The notes beneath the pieces are model-generated. The model was not told where the DNA came from, searched no databases, and saw only the letters and a program-made list of their open reading frames with translations. The position numbers were made by a program, and so were the translations under genes. This document shows positions 18,318-27,691 of a stretch of DNA of 64,000 nucleotides, piece by piece. How positions within the stretch are numbered: the stretch's first letter is position 1; the number at the start of each line of letters is the position of its first letter. This DNA is from CAUZIB01 sp963578805 (GTDB lineage: Bacteria; Acidobacteriota; Vicinamibacteria; Vicinamibacterales; UBA8438). The stretch spans positions 43,127 through 107,126 of the forward strand of contig CAUZDY010000006.1 in the NCBI GenBank assembly GCA_963578805.1, given 5' to 3'.

Positions 18318-18608
18318 GTTATTCCCTCTCCCGCACGCAGGCACCGTCGTTGCCTCGACGCCGGTGCTCAAAATAATCTAACTGGAGTAACACCGGAAAG
18401 ACCGGGACCTTCGCGTCTTGGTCCATTTGGCGAAAAGCTAGGATACTTTCGTGGTTGTCCGTCCAGCGCTGAGACGCCTACTATGCGACCATGACCGGCT
18501 CTATGTCAAGCCAGAAAACACCAGATGTTGCGTTCAGACTTTAGGGCAAACGCAAGATGTTGTGAAGTGGCCCAAACAACAGATCCAGCCTGTGATAGAG
18601 TCCGCGCG

Positions 18609-19406
18609 GTGACGACCCACAGCGAGTCTACCCTCGCTGACCCGGACCGGCCAGACTGTCCAGATACTCCCGGGCCGATGTCTGGAGCAACCTCGAGATG
18701 GCACCAGCGGCTGACCGCCCTGGTAGAGGTAACCCTATGCTCCGGATACCCGACTCAACTTCTTCTCATCGCGGTACTGGCAGTCATGGGACTGACCCCG
18801 ATTGACGAGTCAGGCACGCTGTCGCTGAGCTATATCTTCCTACTGTCGATGACAGATACCGTGCTGCTGCTCTTCCTGATTTTCTACTTCTTGCGTCAGC
18901 ACGGGGAGCATCCAGCCGAGATCTTCTTCGGCGATCGACCGCATAGAACTGAACTCCGTCTAGGCCTCGTCCTAACGCCGGTCGTGATTGGATTGGCGTT
19001 GGGGGGCGCGAGTCTACTGCAGCACCTATGGCCGGCGCTCCGAAACGTTCCAGAAAACCCGTTTGAATCGCTTCTCAGCTCGCCCTGGAGGGCAGCCGTC
19101 TTTGCGGTCGTAGCCGTCGTGGCCGGAGGTGTTCGCGAAGAACTACAGCGGGCGTTCGTGCTTCGTCGTTTCGAGCGCCATCTAGGTGGTTCAATAGTAG
19201 GTCTCGTGGTTTTTAGCCTCGCCTTCGGCCTAGGACACGCACTCCAAGGGTGGGACGCGGCGATGGTGACCGGTCTGCTCGGAGCGGTGTGGGGAATCAT
19301 CTACCTCGTGCGACGCAGCGTTGTGTCGACGATTGTCAGCCACTCCGGATTTAATATGATCGAGATCTGCCTAGCCCTCGCTAGGGTCAGTACCGGAGCC
19401 AGCTAA
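18609..19406 (+). CDS. CPBP-family intramembrane metalloprotease
   Basis: A polytopic membrane protein of the CPBP/Rce1-like family (Abi domain). The motif order is diagnostic: EEIxxR-type GGVREELQRAFVLRRF, then FGLGHALQGWDAA with an FxxxH histidine, then the third motif SHSGFNMIEI. Bacterial members cleave or bind membrane peptides, and some give bacteriocin self-immunity; the role here is unknown. The start is uncertain: GTG 18609 is listed, ATG 18678 also fits and still precedes the first membrane segment. It overlaps the SurA-like gene tail to tail by 4 nt. Confidence 0.82.
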   Translation: MTTHSESTLADPDRPDCPDTPGPMSGATSRWHQRLTALVEVTLCSGYPTQLLLIAVLAVMGLTPIDESGTLSLSYIFLLSMTDTVLLLFLIFYFLRQHGEHPAEIFFGDRPHRTELRLGLVLTPVVIGLALGGASLLQHLWPALRNVPENPFESLLSSPWRAAVFAVVAVVAGGVREELQRAFVLRRFERHLGGSIVGLVVFSLAFGLGHALQGWDAAMVTGLLGAVWGIIYLVRRSVVSTIVSHSGFNMIEICLALARVSTGAS

Positions 19407-20038
19407 TGGGCGAAGTTCTGACTACCGGGAGGGCTACCTGTGCTTGATACCCGCCTGACCTGTGCCCGGCGCATCAAATCTGCTACCCAGTCGTCAATGG
19501 CCGCCTCCCTGAGCCCGTCTGCAACGACCTCAAAACGGTTAGCCAGGTACGCGTCGCGTCGAATGTCATCGACGATGAGTTGTCGAAGGTCGTCAGGCGC
19601 CAGTCCAACGCGGTCGAGGATCAGCTCAAAATCATTGTCACCGGGCAGCTGGCTCCGGACACGCTCCAGTCGTCGGTCAACAGTGCCGGAGTCAGGCTCG
19701 GCCACGACAAATCGATCGACTTGATCGATTACGACCCGACGCTCGATCAGCCATGTCAGCACCTCGACCTCCTGACTCGGACCCGCTGGAATATCGACGA
19801 GCCTAAGATCGATGAAGGCTCGGACGTCGGAATGCATGATGATTTGACCGTCAACAATCGCGAGAACACGGTCGAGTATCGCCGTTTGGGCCAGGGTGAA
19901 AGCGGGGACGAGGACCGCCGCGATCACGACGCCGACGTTCATCCAACCGAGGCCGTGGGCCGGCCGCTTCCCGTAGGGGCGTTCAAAAGGCCTGGCCGAT
20001 GCTGATGTGGAGGGCTGTCGGTCGCTCCAAGTCGCCAT
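19403..20038 (-). CDS. SurA N-domain-like periplasmic chaperone lacking a parvulin domain
   Basis: The mature part (from AQTAILDRVLAIVDGQIIMHSDV) matches the N-terminal chaperone domain of SurA/PpiC-like proteins. No 90-residue rotamase (parvulin) domain follows; the protein ends soon after the helical domain. A hydrophobic segment VGVVIAAVLVPAFTLAQT is a likely signal peptide. The ATG at 20038 gives a basic n-region (ERPYGKRP) but overlaps the upstream gene by 56 nt; ATG 19942 avoids overlap but lacks positive charge. It is third after tamB and the Omp85 gene, which fits a helper for unfolded outer-membrane proteins. The family is fairly sure, the role inferred. Confidence 0.78.
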   Translation of the reverse strand: MATWSDRQPSTSASARPFERPYGKRPAHGLGWMNVGVVIAAVLVPAFTLAQTAILDRVLAIVDGQIIMHSDVRAFIDLRLVDIPAGPSQEVEVLTWLIERRVVIDQVDRFVVAEPDSGTVDRRLERVRSQLPGDNDFELILDRVGLAPDDLRQLIVDDIRRDAYLANRFEVVADGLREAAIDDWVADLMRRAQVRRVSSTGSPPGSQNFAH

Positions 20039-22958
20039 TATCAAAGGCCTGGCGGTCCAGTTTAAAACCGAGGTCAACACGGATCGGACCCACCGGCGAC
20101 CGGTATCTTACACCGAACCCCGCGCCACTCCGAATTCGGGCAAGACTAGCGCTGCGAATACGATCATAGACGTTTCCGGCGTCAATAAATCCAACTAGAT
20201 CGATCGTCCTCGTCACACGGGCACGGAGCTCTGCGTTGAAGATCAGGGTGGCATTCCCGCCTTGTGGAAATCCATCCTGATCGATCGTGGCATCGTCACC
20301 CAAGCGATCGAGGGCAAACCCCCTGACGGTCGTGTCGCCACCGGCGAAAAAGCGCTCACTCAGGGGTAATTCGCCAACCTCGACCTCAATGGGCGAGGCG
20401 ACCACATCGCCAAGGCCCGCCGATTCGACCGGCGTCAGAGGAAACACCTCGACCGACCTAACGAACGGTCTCGCTAGACCGACACGCGCGCCAGCCGCCA
20501 CCACGAAACGCGGCGCGCCCGGTACAACCCGATAGACAAAGGCCTGCATGAAAGTCTTAATGAATCCCACTTCTGAGCCGATGGTCCTCGCCGCTATCTC
20601 GGCATCAATACTCAAGACTTCGCCGTCTCGTGGGTCAACTGGATCGTCCCTCGTATCGCGCGCCACACTTCCGGAAAAGGCCGACAATCGAACTTCTGGA
20701 AACAATCGATCGACCAGCGGTTCATCCTCCCGATTCAGTTGCTTGTTCGTCGTGTTGTTCTGACCCCAGCCATAGTCCAGTGACGTCGTAACCTGTGGCG
20801 TCACCTGCTGCGTCACTTGCGCATTGATTCCTCGACTAAACAGATCAAAGCCTGGCCGTATTGCTTGCTCGACAAAGCCAGTAATAAAACCGTTCCAGGT
20901 GGACCCCAGTACACGGGGTTCTTGGTACGTGCCGAGCACCCGATACTCGTTGAACCCGAGGTCACGGCCGCCCTCGCCCAGCAGCAGGTTGTCGAGATCG
21001 TTCTTTCGGCGGACGCTGACGCGAGTAAAGAAATCGATCGACCTGTTCTTGCCCCACAAGTTCTGTCGCCCGATCTGAAAGAAGCCCCGCGGCGCAAACT
21101 CGAGCCGCTCCATCGCCTGGCTCCCCTTAACGTTGGTCTCGCGCCGCAGCCGTACCGACGCCTCGAGCCCTCCACCGTACGCAACTCTGGTGGCCGGTGA
21201 TTCATCGACAATAATGACGACATCCCTGAGCTCCGGACCCCCATGGCTGAACTCGCGTATATCGATACGTCGAAAGAGTCCCAGGGCGTTGAGTCGGCGC
21301 CGGGTTTCAGACACCGCGGCGAGGCTCAATGGCTCGCCCTCCCGCAGAGTGACCTCGCGTCGAATCAAGACTGAATCGATAGCGTCATTTCCGACGATCA
21401 ACACATGCTCGACCAAGACCTGCGGCCCCTCGGCGACCCGGTACAGCAGGTCGACCGCTTCCAGACTGTCGTTGAAGCGCGGCTCGACACTGACGACGAC
21501 CCGTTCGAACCCGGTATTGAGATATTGGAGACGAACCGCATCACGATCGGCGATGACCTGCTTTGTGTGGTACGGGTCGCCGGTCCGCGACTGGATTACC
21601 GCCTCGAGAGCCTCACGGGTTTGCCGTCGGTTGCTGTCAACCTCGACAGATCGGATGCGGCTCTGCACCCCCTCGACGATCTCAATGCGAGACCTGACCC
21701 GTATGACGTCATCGGCGGCGGGAGGACGTCCCATCTCCGAGAGCACCGGCTGTACATTGACCGTGGCGAACCCGAGCTGGCTGTAGTAATCGGCGACCGC
21801 AGACACAGCCGCGTCCAGGTCACGGGTTACCAGCGGCTGGCCGATCGGTAACTCGACCAATCGTTCAAGCTCGGTGATCGGCACCGACACCGCCCCACTA
21901 AAGAGAACGGATCCGACTTCGTACAATCGCCCACGGTCTATGGTGAAGACGACCGACAGCCTGTCCCTCTCCGCCTCTCGGTTATGACTCACGGTCGCGT
22001 CACGATATCCGAGATTGTTCAGAAACTCCTCAATCCGCCGGTCGGCGTCCTCAAGGAGGTCTTCGTCGACCGACCCTTCGCGCTCGACAGGCACGAGTTC
22101 GGTGGGGTCACCCCCCGGAACGTCATCTCCTACGAACACGAGCGTGATTCGCGGACCGCGCCTAATGTCGAGCCTAAGGTCAACGGCGTCACCACCAGCC
22201 GTGACATCGATCGTGTGGGTCAGCCTTGCCTGGTAGTAACGCTGTTGTCTCAGTGCTTCTTCCCATTCGAGGAGCCGGCGATCGACCACGGTGCCGTCAT
22301 AAGTCTGTCCGGTCTCAATCTCAAGCCGACTCAGCGCTGAGGCATACAACGAGGACGACATGCCGGTAACGAAGATTTGCGCGATTCGTGCGCGCTGACC
22401 AGCCTCGACCCGCACTCGTAACGTACTATTGGCGCCCTCGCCCTCGACACGGATATTTATCCGAGGTCGAAAGAACCCCCGAGATCGGTACACGCGGCGA
22501 ATCGTATCGCCGACTGCGTCGGCTACGCTCGCTTCGAACGACACCCCGTGTGCTTCAGTAATTGCGGTTCTTAGATTGTCAGTGGAAATACCGGTGTCAC
22601 CCTCGAACTCTATCCGTCCGATAATAGCGAGAGGAACCAGCTCGTACCTGAGTGAGACGCCATGCCCGCTTTGGCCACCGGCCACCCGAACGTCTTCGAA
22701 CGTGCCCAAGCTGAAAAGATGGGTCACGCTCTCCCGCACCTGCCGCATCGACAGTGGCAACCCTACCTTGGTCTCGACAAGCTCCAGAATCGATGAATCA
22801 CCCAACGTGCGCCCCTCGCTGACCAGCGTGACCTCGACCACCGGTTGTCCAACATACGCATCGACCTGAGCGGCCATCGCTGACCCGCCCCAGGCGAGCT
22901 CCAGCGTCGCGGCGAGCACCGCTGTTAACCCCCACGCCGGCGCGAGCCTAACGAGCAT
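19983..22958 (-). CDS. Omp85-family outer-membrane assembly protein (TamA-like) with seven POTRA domains
   Basis: A 991-residue outer-membrane protein with signal peptide (LTAVLAATLELAWGGSAMAA). I can divide residues 32-587 into seven POTRA-like units of 75-85 residues, starting near 32, 111, 188, 269, 344, 431 and 512. Each has the typical beta-alpha-alpha-beta-beta pattern with a late hydrophobic G-(Y/F)-(F/R) turn (e.g. YRSRGFFRPRI, LNALGLFRRIDI). A 16-strand barrel (588-991) ends in phenylalanine (LHISIGQAF), the Omp85 beta-signal. The lid-loop region contains FAGGDTTVRGF, equivalent to the VRGF/Y motif. BamA has five POTRAs and TamA three. The start overlaps the tamB stop by one base (TGATG), so a TamA-type role is favoured; a second BamA is possible. 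Confidence 0.9.
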   Translation of the reverse strand: MLVRLAPAWGLTAVLAATLELAWGGSAMAAQVDAYVGQPVVEVTLVSEGRTLGDSSILELVETKVGLPLSMRQVRESVTHLFSLGTFEDVRVAGGQSGHGVSLRYELVPLAIIGRIEFEGDTGISTDNLRTAITEAHGVSFEASVADAVGDTIRRVYRSRGFFRPRINIRVEGEGANSTLRVRVEAGQRARIAQIFVTGMSSSLYASALSRLEIETGQTYDGTVVDRRLLEWEEALRQQRYYQARLTHTIDVTAGGDAVDLRLDIRRGPRITLVFVGDDVPGGDPTELVPVEREGSVDEDLLEDADRRIEEFLNNLGYRDATVSHNREAERDRLSVVFTIDRGRLYEVGSVLFSGAVSVPITELERLVELPIGQPLVTRDLDAAVSAVADYYSQLGFATVNVQPVLSEMGRPPAADDVIRVRSRIEIVEGVQSRIRSVEVDSNRRQTREALEAVIQSRTGDPYHTKQVIADRDAVRLQYLNTGFERVVVSVEPRFNDSLEAVDLLYRVAEGPQVLVEHVLIVGNDAIDSVLIRREVTLREGEPLSLAAVSETRRRLNALGLFRRIDIREFSHGGPELRDVVIIVDESPATRVAYGGGLEASVRLRRETNVKGSQAMERLEFAPRGFFQIGRQNLWGKNRSIDFFTRVSVRRKNDLDNLLLGEGGRDLGFNEYRVLGTYQEPRVLGSTWNGFITGFVEQAIRPGFDLFSRGINAQVTQQVTPQVTTSLDYGWGQNNTTNKQLNREDEPLVDRLFPEVRLSAFSGSVARDTRDDPVDPRDGEVLSIDAEIAARTIGSEVGFIKTFMQAFVYRVVPGAPRFVVAAGARVGLARPFVRSVEVFPLTPVESAGLGDVVASPIEVEVGELPLSERFFAGGDTTVRGFALDRLGDDATIDQDGFPQGGNATLIFNAELRARVTRTIDLVGFIDAGNVYDRIRSASLARIRSGAGFGVRYRSPVGPIRVDLGFKLDRQAFDNGDLERPTALHISIGQAF

Positions 22959-25900
22959 CAGAAAGAGTGACGTACGCGGAAGTCGAGCGAGTAGGTGCGG
23001 TCTTCGTTTTGAGAGACCACCCAGGCGAGACGGTCGGTTTGATCGTATTCAAGCACCACGATCAGATCACGGTTTGGGCCACTCACCGCGCGTGAGAACG
23101 TGAGGTGTGCACGGTTGGAAATCCGCTTGCCGATCAGTAGCCTGGCGGTCGGTAACAGTTGGGTCGACTGCTGAGTCGTCGCGTCAAGGGTTGGCGTAAT
23201 TTGGAACGAGTCTACTCCGAGCGACTCCTCCACGACCCGTCCGACGCCAGACGAGAGGGGACTCGTCAACAACCGCGCAGCACCCGCTTGTAGGAGCTCC
23301 TGGCGCGACGCCTCCTGGGCGCGCAGGGCTCTAATTTCCGCCGCTTGAGGATCACGAACGTCTCCCAGTAAGAGCGACAAAATCTCGGTTTCTTGGAGCG
23401 GAGGGTCCGACGACAGCTCCGGGTCAAGACGATCCATCGTGCCGCTCACGCCGATCGTCACCCGATATGTCTGGCCTGGCACCCTGATATCGGTCTCCGC
23501 CTCAATGTCGAAGAACGGTGCGGTCGACGTGGGATCGGCGAACGTGATGGTCCCACGCGTGACGCGGTAACGATTCCCTTCGAAGAAGACCTCCCCCCGC
23601 TCAATCTCAGCATTGCCGAGAAGAATGGGCTGGTCGAAATTCCCGACCAGCGTGAGTTCTGCACTCGACACGATGCGGGCCGTGTTGTCGCTGATACGGA
23701 GACTCGAAGGGGCAACAATACGAACGTCGTATCTGAGTGGCAATACCGGTGTGGCCGATTGCGGGACCAGGACCTCTTCGTTCGCACTAGCATCCAGAAG
23801 CCCGGTACTGGGTTCGAACAGATCAAGCCATACCGCGTCACGGACGTTGACGGTGCCTAAGAGCACGGCAGTGTCGAGGTCACCGCCGAGCGTCAGCTCC
23901 GCATCGACTATCGAACGCACGCCCTCGGGAAAGCGAAGGTGCATCTCCGTCGCCGTAGCAGTGATATTGAGTTCGCTGATTTCATATCCTCGGACACCGA
24001 GCCGCCCGCCGAACTGCACCAGGCCACCAGCCATCACGCCAGTCATGTCGTCAAATCGCACGCCGTCTGGCTCGAAGACGATTCGCCCTTCCATCTCCTC
24101 TAAACCGTGCGGCAGCGACAGATGCCGGAGTCGACCACCTTCGACTACCGCGTCGCCCAGGATGACCGGTTGACGGAATGTCCCGCCGATCTCCGCAACG
24201 AGGTGCGCAATGCCTGAGCTACGCAGGTCCGGAAAGAAACCCTGCAAAAATGTAAGGTTTGCATCGCCCTCAGCCTGCAGCGTAATCTTCTCGTCAACCA
24301 GACCGACCTGCCCCGCAAGAGTGAGCGCGGTCCCGTCGCCGACCAGGTCCATCTGCTGAATCCGAAGCACGTTCTGGTCGAGCACGAGTTCGACCGCGGC
24401 ATCGTTCCTGACCATATAGTCGAAGACGCCGAGCTCCAGCTGCTCGACCGTCGCCTGCATCAGCAACGAGTCGACATCTCGGAGTGGGCCGGTCACCTGC
24501 AGCGTCCCGGAGACAACCATGGAGGTCTGATCCGGCACCGACGGTGTGTAGGCACGTACGTAAGGGTCCAGCGCCGTGTTGGTGAATCGAAAGAGAAGTT
24601 CGGCGTCTCTGGCTGGAGTCAACTCGACCCGGCCGGAGCCGGAGATCGCCAGGGTTGGGGACCCCGCCTCGACCTCCAGCCGCATGACGCCGTCGCGGAC
24701 GTCGATACGACCCGATAGCTGACCGACAACCTCTCGGTTGACGTTCAGGTTAAAAACGGATCCCCTGAGCTCATATCGAGGATCGGCTAGAACCCCGGCC
24801 CCATTGGCCGTGAAGCTGGCTTCCCCCCCAAGCGGTGCCTGGGTATTAATCAGTGTCTGAATTGATTCGACGGCAATGTTCCGCCCATCGATATTGAACG
24901 AATATGTCTCGTCCCAGCGAAGGAACATGGCGCCGTTAAGCTGTCCGCTGCCCTTCCCGATCTCAAGCCCGTCAATCCGGACGCCTTCACCCTCGAACCG
25001 GAGACCGGCAGTTGCGACATCGAACGGCTCTCCCCACGCAATCGGATCAGCCATGCTCAGACTCCCGAACCCGAATGGGCGTCCGTAGTGGCCGTACAGA
25101 CGGATCTCGCCAGTAAGAGGGCCATTGATCTCGTATCCCTCAACCGAAAAGGCATTGCGCAGACTTTGTGAGGGAAATGACGTTAAGGCAAACCGCGCAT
25201 CGATCTCTTCCCCGCCATCGGCTCGCGGAAAACCGATGGCGAACCGACCATCTACCGCCACCGCTGAGTCAGCCTGCTCGAAAACTCCCTCAAAGACATC
25301 GAGGTAGGCGTTTTCCACCACAATCCGTCCCCGGCCCCGTCCCCACCGAACGTTCCAAGCCCCGATCGCGTCACCATCGAACACAGCCTCGATTCGTGGA
25401 CTGGCAAACGCGCCGAGCATGACACCGTCGATCTCCCCGCGACCCTCCACGACGAACTCCTCGGTTGGACGTCCAAAGGCCGTCATGAACGCCGACATTA
25501 ATCGATCGCTTTCCTGCCAATCGATGCTGGACATCTCAAACGGAATCCGCGACTGGTCCCCAAAAGCCGTTTGTCCCTGGAACCGCACGAGTGTGGCCGG
25601 TGTCGCCAGATGGCTCGGAGCGATGTCGATCGACTCCGCATTGATCGTGTAGGTTAAGTCGCCACCGACGGGAAACCGCCACGCCCCGGTCTCTGGACTG
25701 AACGGAACGGACGCGTAGGGACGAGTTGTGGGCGAGCCGATGGTCTGGCGACCCTGGATCATCAGGTCCGCCGTACCCTCGGGCGGAACAACCTCGAGAC
25801 GACCCTCTCCGGTGTGACCGGCAAAGTGCCCGATGGGCCACTGAAGCAGGTTGTGACCGCTCCCTCGACCCTCTGGCCTCACACCGGTCAACGCCAAAGC

Positions 25901-27145
25901 GTCTGATAACTCCAGGAGGTTGACATCGGTGACCGTCGTATCCAGTGTCGCCACGCCGAGTTCGTCGGTCCCGAGCGGTGCCATCGAATAGGTCAGCTGA
26001 ACATCGCCGTCGTAGAAGCCTGAAGTGTAGTCAAAGACCTCGAACCGGTGCCGAGTCCATACCAGAGATCCGGTCATGTCCGGAAATGCGAGTCCGTTGA
26101 GCCTCCAGTCGTCACTCTCGAAGTCCCCGGTCAGCTCGCGGCCGCCGTCGAAGATGTGCCACGCACCACTGAACCGTGCACTGCCATCGACGTCGAACGG
26201 ATCGCCAGCAAAGAAGACCTCCTTCATTGTCGGAAGGTCGATATCCGACTCGACAACGTGATAGGTCTGCTCAGGCCAGTTTGTCATCTCGACAGCGCCG
26301 GTAAGCGCCGAGTAAAATCCATCGAGCGTCAAATTGATCTGGGTCAGCGTCAAATCGCCACCATCGATCTCAAACGTGGCCTCCATGGCGGCCGTCATCG
26401 GTTCGAACGCGGCGATTTCGACCGTCCCATCGGTGAAGGCGATGTCACCGCCATAGCCTTCGCCTTTGGCGATCGTGAGGTCGACATTTCTGGCCGTCAC
26501 GTTCCAGGGCGCAACATGGTCACGGTAGACAAACTCGCCGTCGTGTGCGAGTAATTGACGGACGGTCGTCACGAGGTGGAAGCCTGCCTTAGGCGAATCA
26601 GGCCCCGCATCGCCCTCAGCCAAAGCCACATCCTCTGACGCGTCCGGCTGAGGCACCATTCTTGGAAAACTCTGACGGCCGTCAGAGAAACTTTCCGCGA
26701 CCATACGCCAGGGTCCCATCTCGACCTCGTCCGCCAAGATCTCGCCGCGAAGCAGCGCTAACCAAGACATCGAAATGACGATTTGTTCTGTCGAAAAGAA
26801 CGGCTCGTCCGAAGGTGAGAGCCCCTCGATGACCAGGTTCTCGATGAGAAACCGTCCTGGGAACAGGTAGGCGCCGAGCCGACCGATATGAACCGGTCGG
26901 TCGAGCTGAGCCGATACTACCTGCTCCACCTGGGACCTGACGGCCGGACCCAAATCAACAGTGACGAAGGAAACCAGTGCCGCGGCCGTCAGTGCAACCC
27001 CAACGATGGTCAGACGGCGGCCGTACCGGCGGAGTCTGATGGGGAATCGACATGCCAGCGAGCACCGCCGCCACAACGAAAGGTGTAACTGGTCCGTTTC
27101 GACCGAAGTCGACGACTCCGAGGGCGGAGTAGCTTCGTTGCTCAT
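22958..27145 (-). CDS. tamB: Translocation and assembly module protein TamB (AsmA-like)
   Basis: A very long (1395-residue) protein with one N-terminal membrane segment (TIVGVALTAAALVSFVTV, about 46-66). Then comes AsmA-like sequence (VEQVVSAQLDRPVHIGRLGAYLFPGRFLIENL) and a long beta-rich taco-shaped periplasmic region. The C-terminal DUF490 domain (from about 1080, with GNAEIERGEVFFEGNRY and DPQAAEIRALRAQEASRQELLQ) ends in RTYSLDFRVRHSF. TamB-type proteins bridge the two membranes and act in outer-membrane protein insertion and/or phospholipid transport with an Omp85 partner, here encoded next. It begins 15 nt after the biotin-carrier gene, so it may share that transcript. Confidence 0.93.
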   Translation of the reverse strand: MSNEATPPSESSTSVETDQLHLSLWRRCSLACRFPIRLRRYGRRLTIVGVALTAAALVSFVTVDLGPAVRSQVEQVVSAQLDRPVHIGRLGAYLFPGRFLIENLVIEGLSPSDEPFFSTEQIVISMSWLALLRGEILADEVEMGPWRMVAESFSDGRQSFPRMVPQPDASEDVALAEGDAGPDSPKAGFHLVTTVRQLLAHDGEFVYRDHVAPWNVTARNVDLTIAKGEGYGGDIAFTDGTVEIAAFEPMTAAMEATFEIDGGDLTLTQINLTLDGFYSALTGAVEMTNWPEQTYHVVESDIDLPTMKEVFFAGDPFDVDGSARFSGAWHIFDGGRELTGDFESDDWRLNGLAFPDMTGSLVWTRHRFEVFDYTSGFYDGDVQLTYSMAPLGTDELGVATLDTTVTDVNLLELSDALALTGVRPEGRGSGHNLLQWPIGHFAGHTGEGRLEVVPPEGTADLMIQGRQTIGSPTTRPYASVPFSPETGAWRFPVGGDLTYTINAESIDIAPSHLATPATLVRFQGQTAFGDQSRIPFEMSSIDWQESDRLMSAFMTAFGRPTEEFVVEGRGEIDGVMLGAFASPRIEAVFDGDAIGAWNVRWGRGRGRIVVENAYLDVFEGVFEQADSAVAVDGRFAIGFPRADGGEEIDARFALTSFPSQSLRNAFSVEGYEINGPLTGEIRLYGHYGRPFGFGSLSMADPIAWGEPFDVATAGLRFEGEGVRIDGLEIGKGSGQLNGAMFLRWDETYSFNIDGRNIAVESIQTLINTQAPLGGEASFTANGAGVLADPRYELRGSVFNLNVNREVVGQLSGRIDVRDGVMRLEVEAGSPTLAISGSGRVELTPARDAELLFRFTNTALDPYVRAYTPSVPDQTSMVVSGTLQVTGPLRDVDSLLMQATVEQLELGVFDYMVRNDAAVELVLDQNVLRIQQMDLVGDGTALTLAGQVGLVDEKITLQAEGDANLTFLQGFFPDLRSSGIAHLVAEIGGTFRQPVILGDAVVEGGRLRHLSLPHGLEEMEGRIVFEPDGVRFDDMTGVMAGGLVQFGGRLGVRGYEISELNITATATEMHLRFPEGVRSIVDAELTLGGDLDTAVLLGTVNVRDAVWLDLFEPSTGLLDASANEEVLVPQSATPVLPLRYDVRIVAPSSLRISDNTARIVSSAELTLVGNFDQPILLGNAEIERGEVFFEGNRYRVTRGTITFADPTSTAPFFDIEAETDIRVPGQTYRVTIGVSGTMDRLDPELSSDPPLQETEILSLLLGDVRDPQAAEIRALRAQEASRQELLQAGAARLLTSPLSSGVGRVVEESLGVDSFQITPTLDATTQQSTQLLPTARLLIGKRISNRAHLTFSRAVSGPNRDLIVVLEYDQTDRLAWVVSQNEDRTYSLDFRVRHSF

Positions 27146-27160
27146 GCCTTCCTAACTCGT

Positions 27161-27691
27161 TCACTCAATCACAACGAGGACGGCACCGGCACTAACTGGC
27201 GCCCCTTCAACGACGGGGACACACTTGACAATTCCGGCGCAGGAGGTCACGAGTTCGTTTTCCATCTTCATCGCTTCGATCACCACGACGCCCTGCTTTG
27301 CCTCGACGTTGTCCCCCTCCTGTACCAAAACCCGCACAACCTTTCCTGGCATCGGCGCCAGAACCTCATGCGGCCCCTGCGACGTACCACCAGGGTCACC
27401 CCCAGTAACACTTCGCCCGGCGTTGACAGAGGCCCGAACGAGCACGCCGTCAATTGTGACGTCCAGTGTCCCTCGGCTATCCCCAGCCAGCACTCTGGCC
27501 TCAAAACTCGTGGCATCGTCCCCTATCTCGACAAAGGACAGGGTCTGCACGTCGAGCCGACGAGCATCGACGAGCCGTACGACTTCACCCCAACAGACGC
27601 GGAGACGCTCCGCCGACGACGGATCACGTTCGACCGTCACTCGATGAACAGTCCCACCAACCTCGATCTCAATCGGCGTGAACGCCATCAC
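27161..27691 (-). CDS. Biotin carboxyl carrier subunit of an acyl-CoA carboxylase
   Basis: A 176-residue protein whose last 75 residues form a biotinyl domain (VLAPMPGKVVRVLVQEGDNVEAKQ) with the biotinylation motif EAMKMEN. The N-terminal 100 residues (IEIEVGGTVHRVTVERD and following strands) match the BT/linker-like part between the biotin carboxylase and BCCP of single-chain propionyl- or methylcrotonyl-CoA carboxylase alpha subunits. The alpha subunit therefore seems split into this piece and the separate biotin carboxylase upstream, which it overlaps by 4 nt (ATGA). Partner of the beta subunit at 29344-30885. Confidence 0.9.
   Translation of the reverse strand: MMAFTPIEIEVGGTVHRVTVERDPSSAERLRVCWGEVVRLVDARRLDVQTLSFVEIGDDATSFEARVLAGDSRGTLDVTIDGVLVRASVNAGRSVTGGDPGGTSQGPHEVLAPMPGKVVRVLVQEGDNVEAKQGVVVIEAMKMENELVTSCAGIVKCVPVVEGAPVSAGAVLVVIE

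Noticed and set aside
18318..18608. Cobalamin riboswitch upstream of nrdJ
   Set aside because: No B12-box consensus or matching fold was seen on the minus strand.
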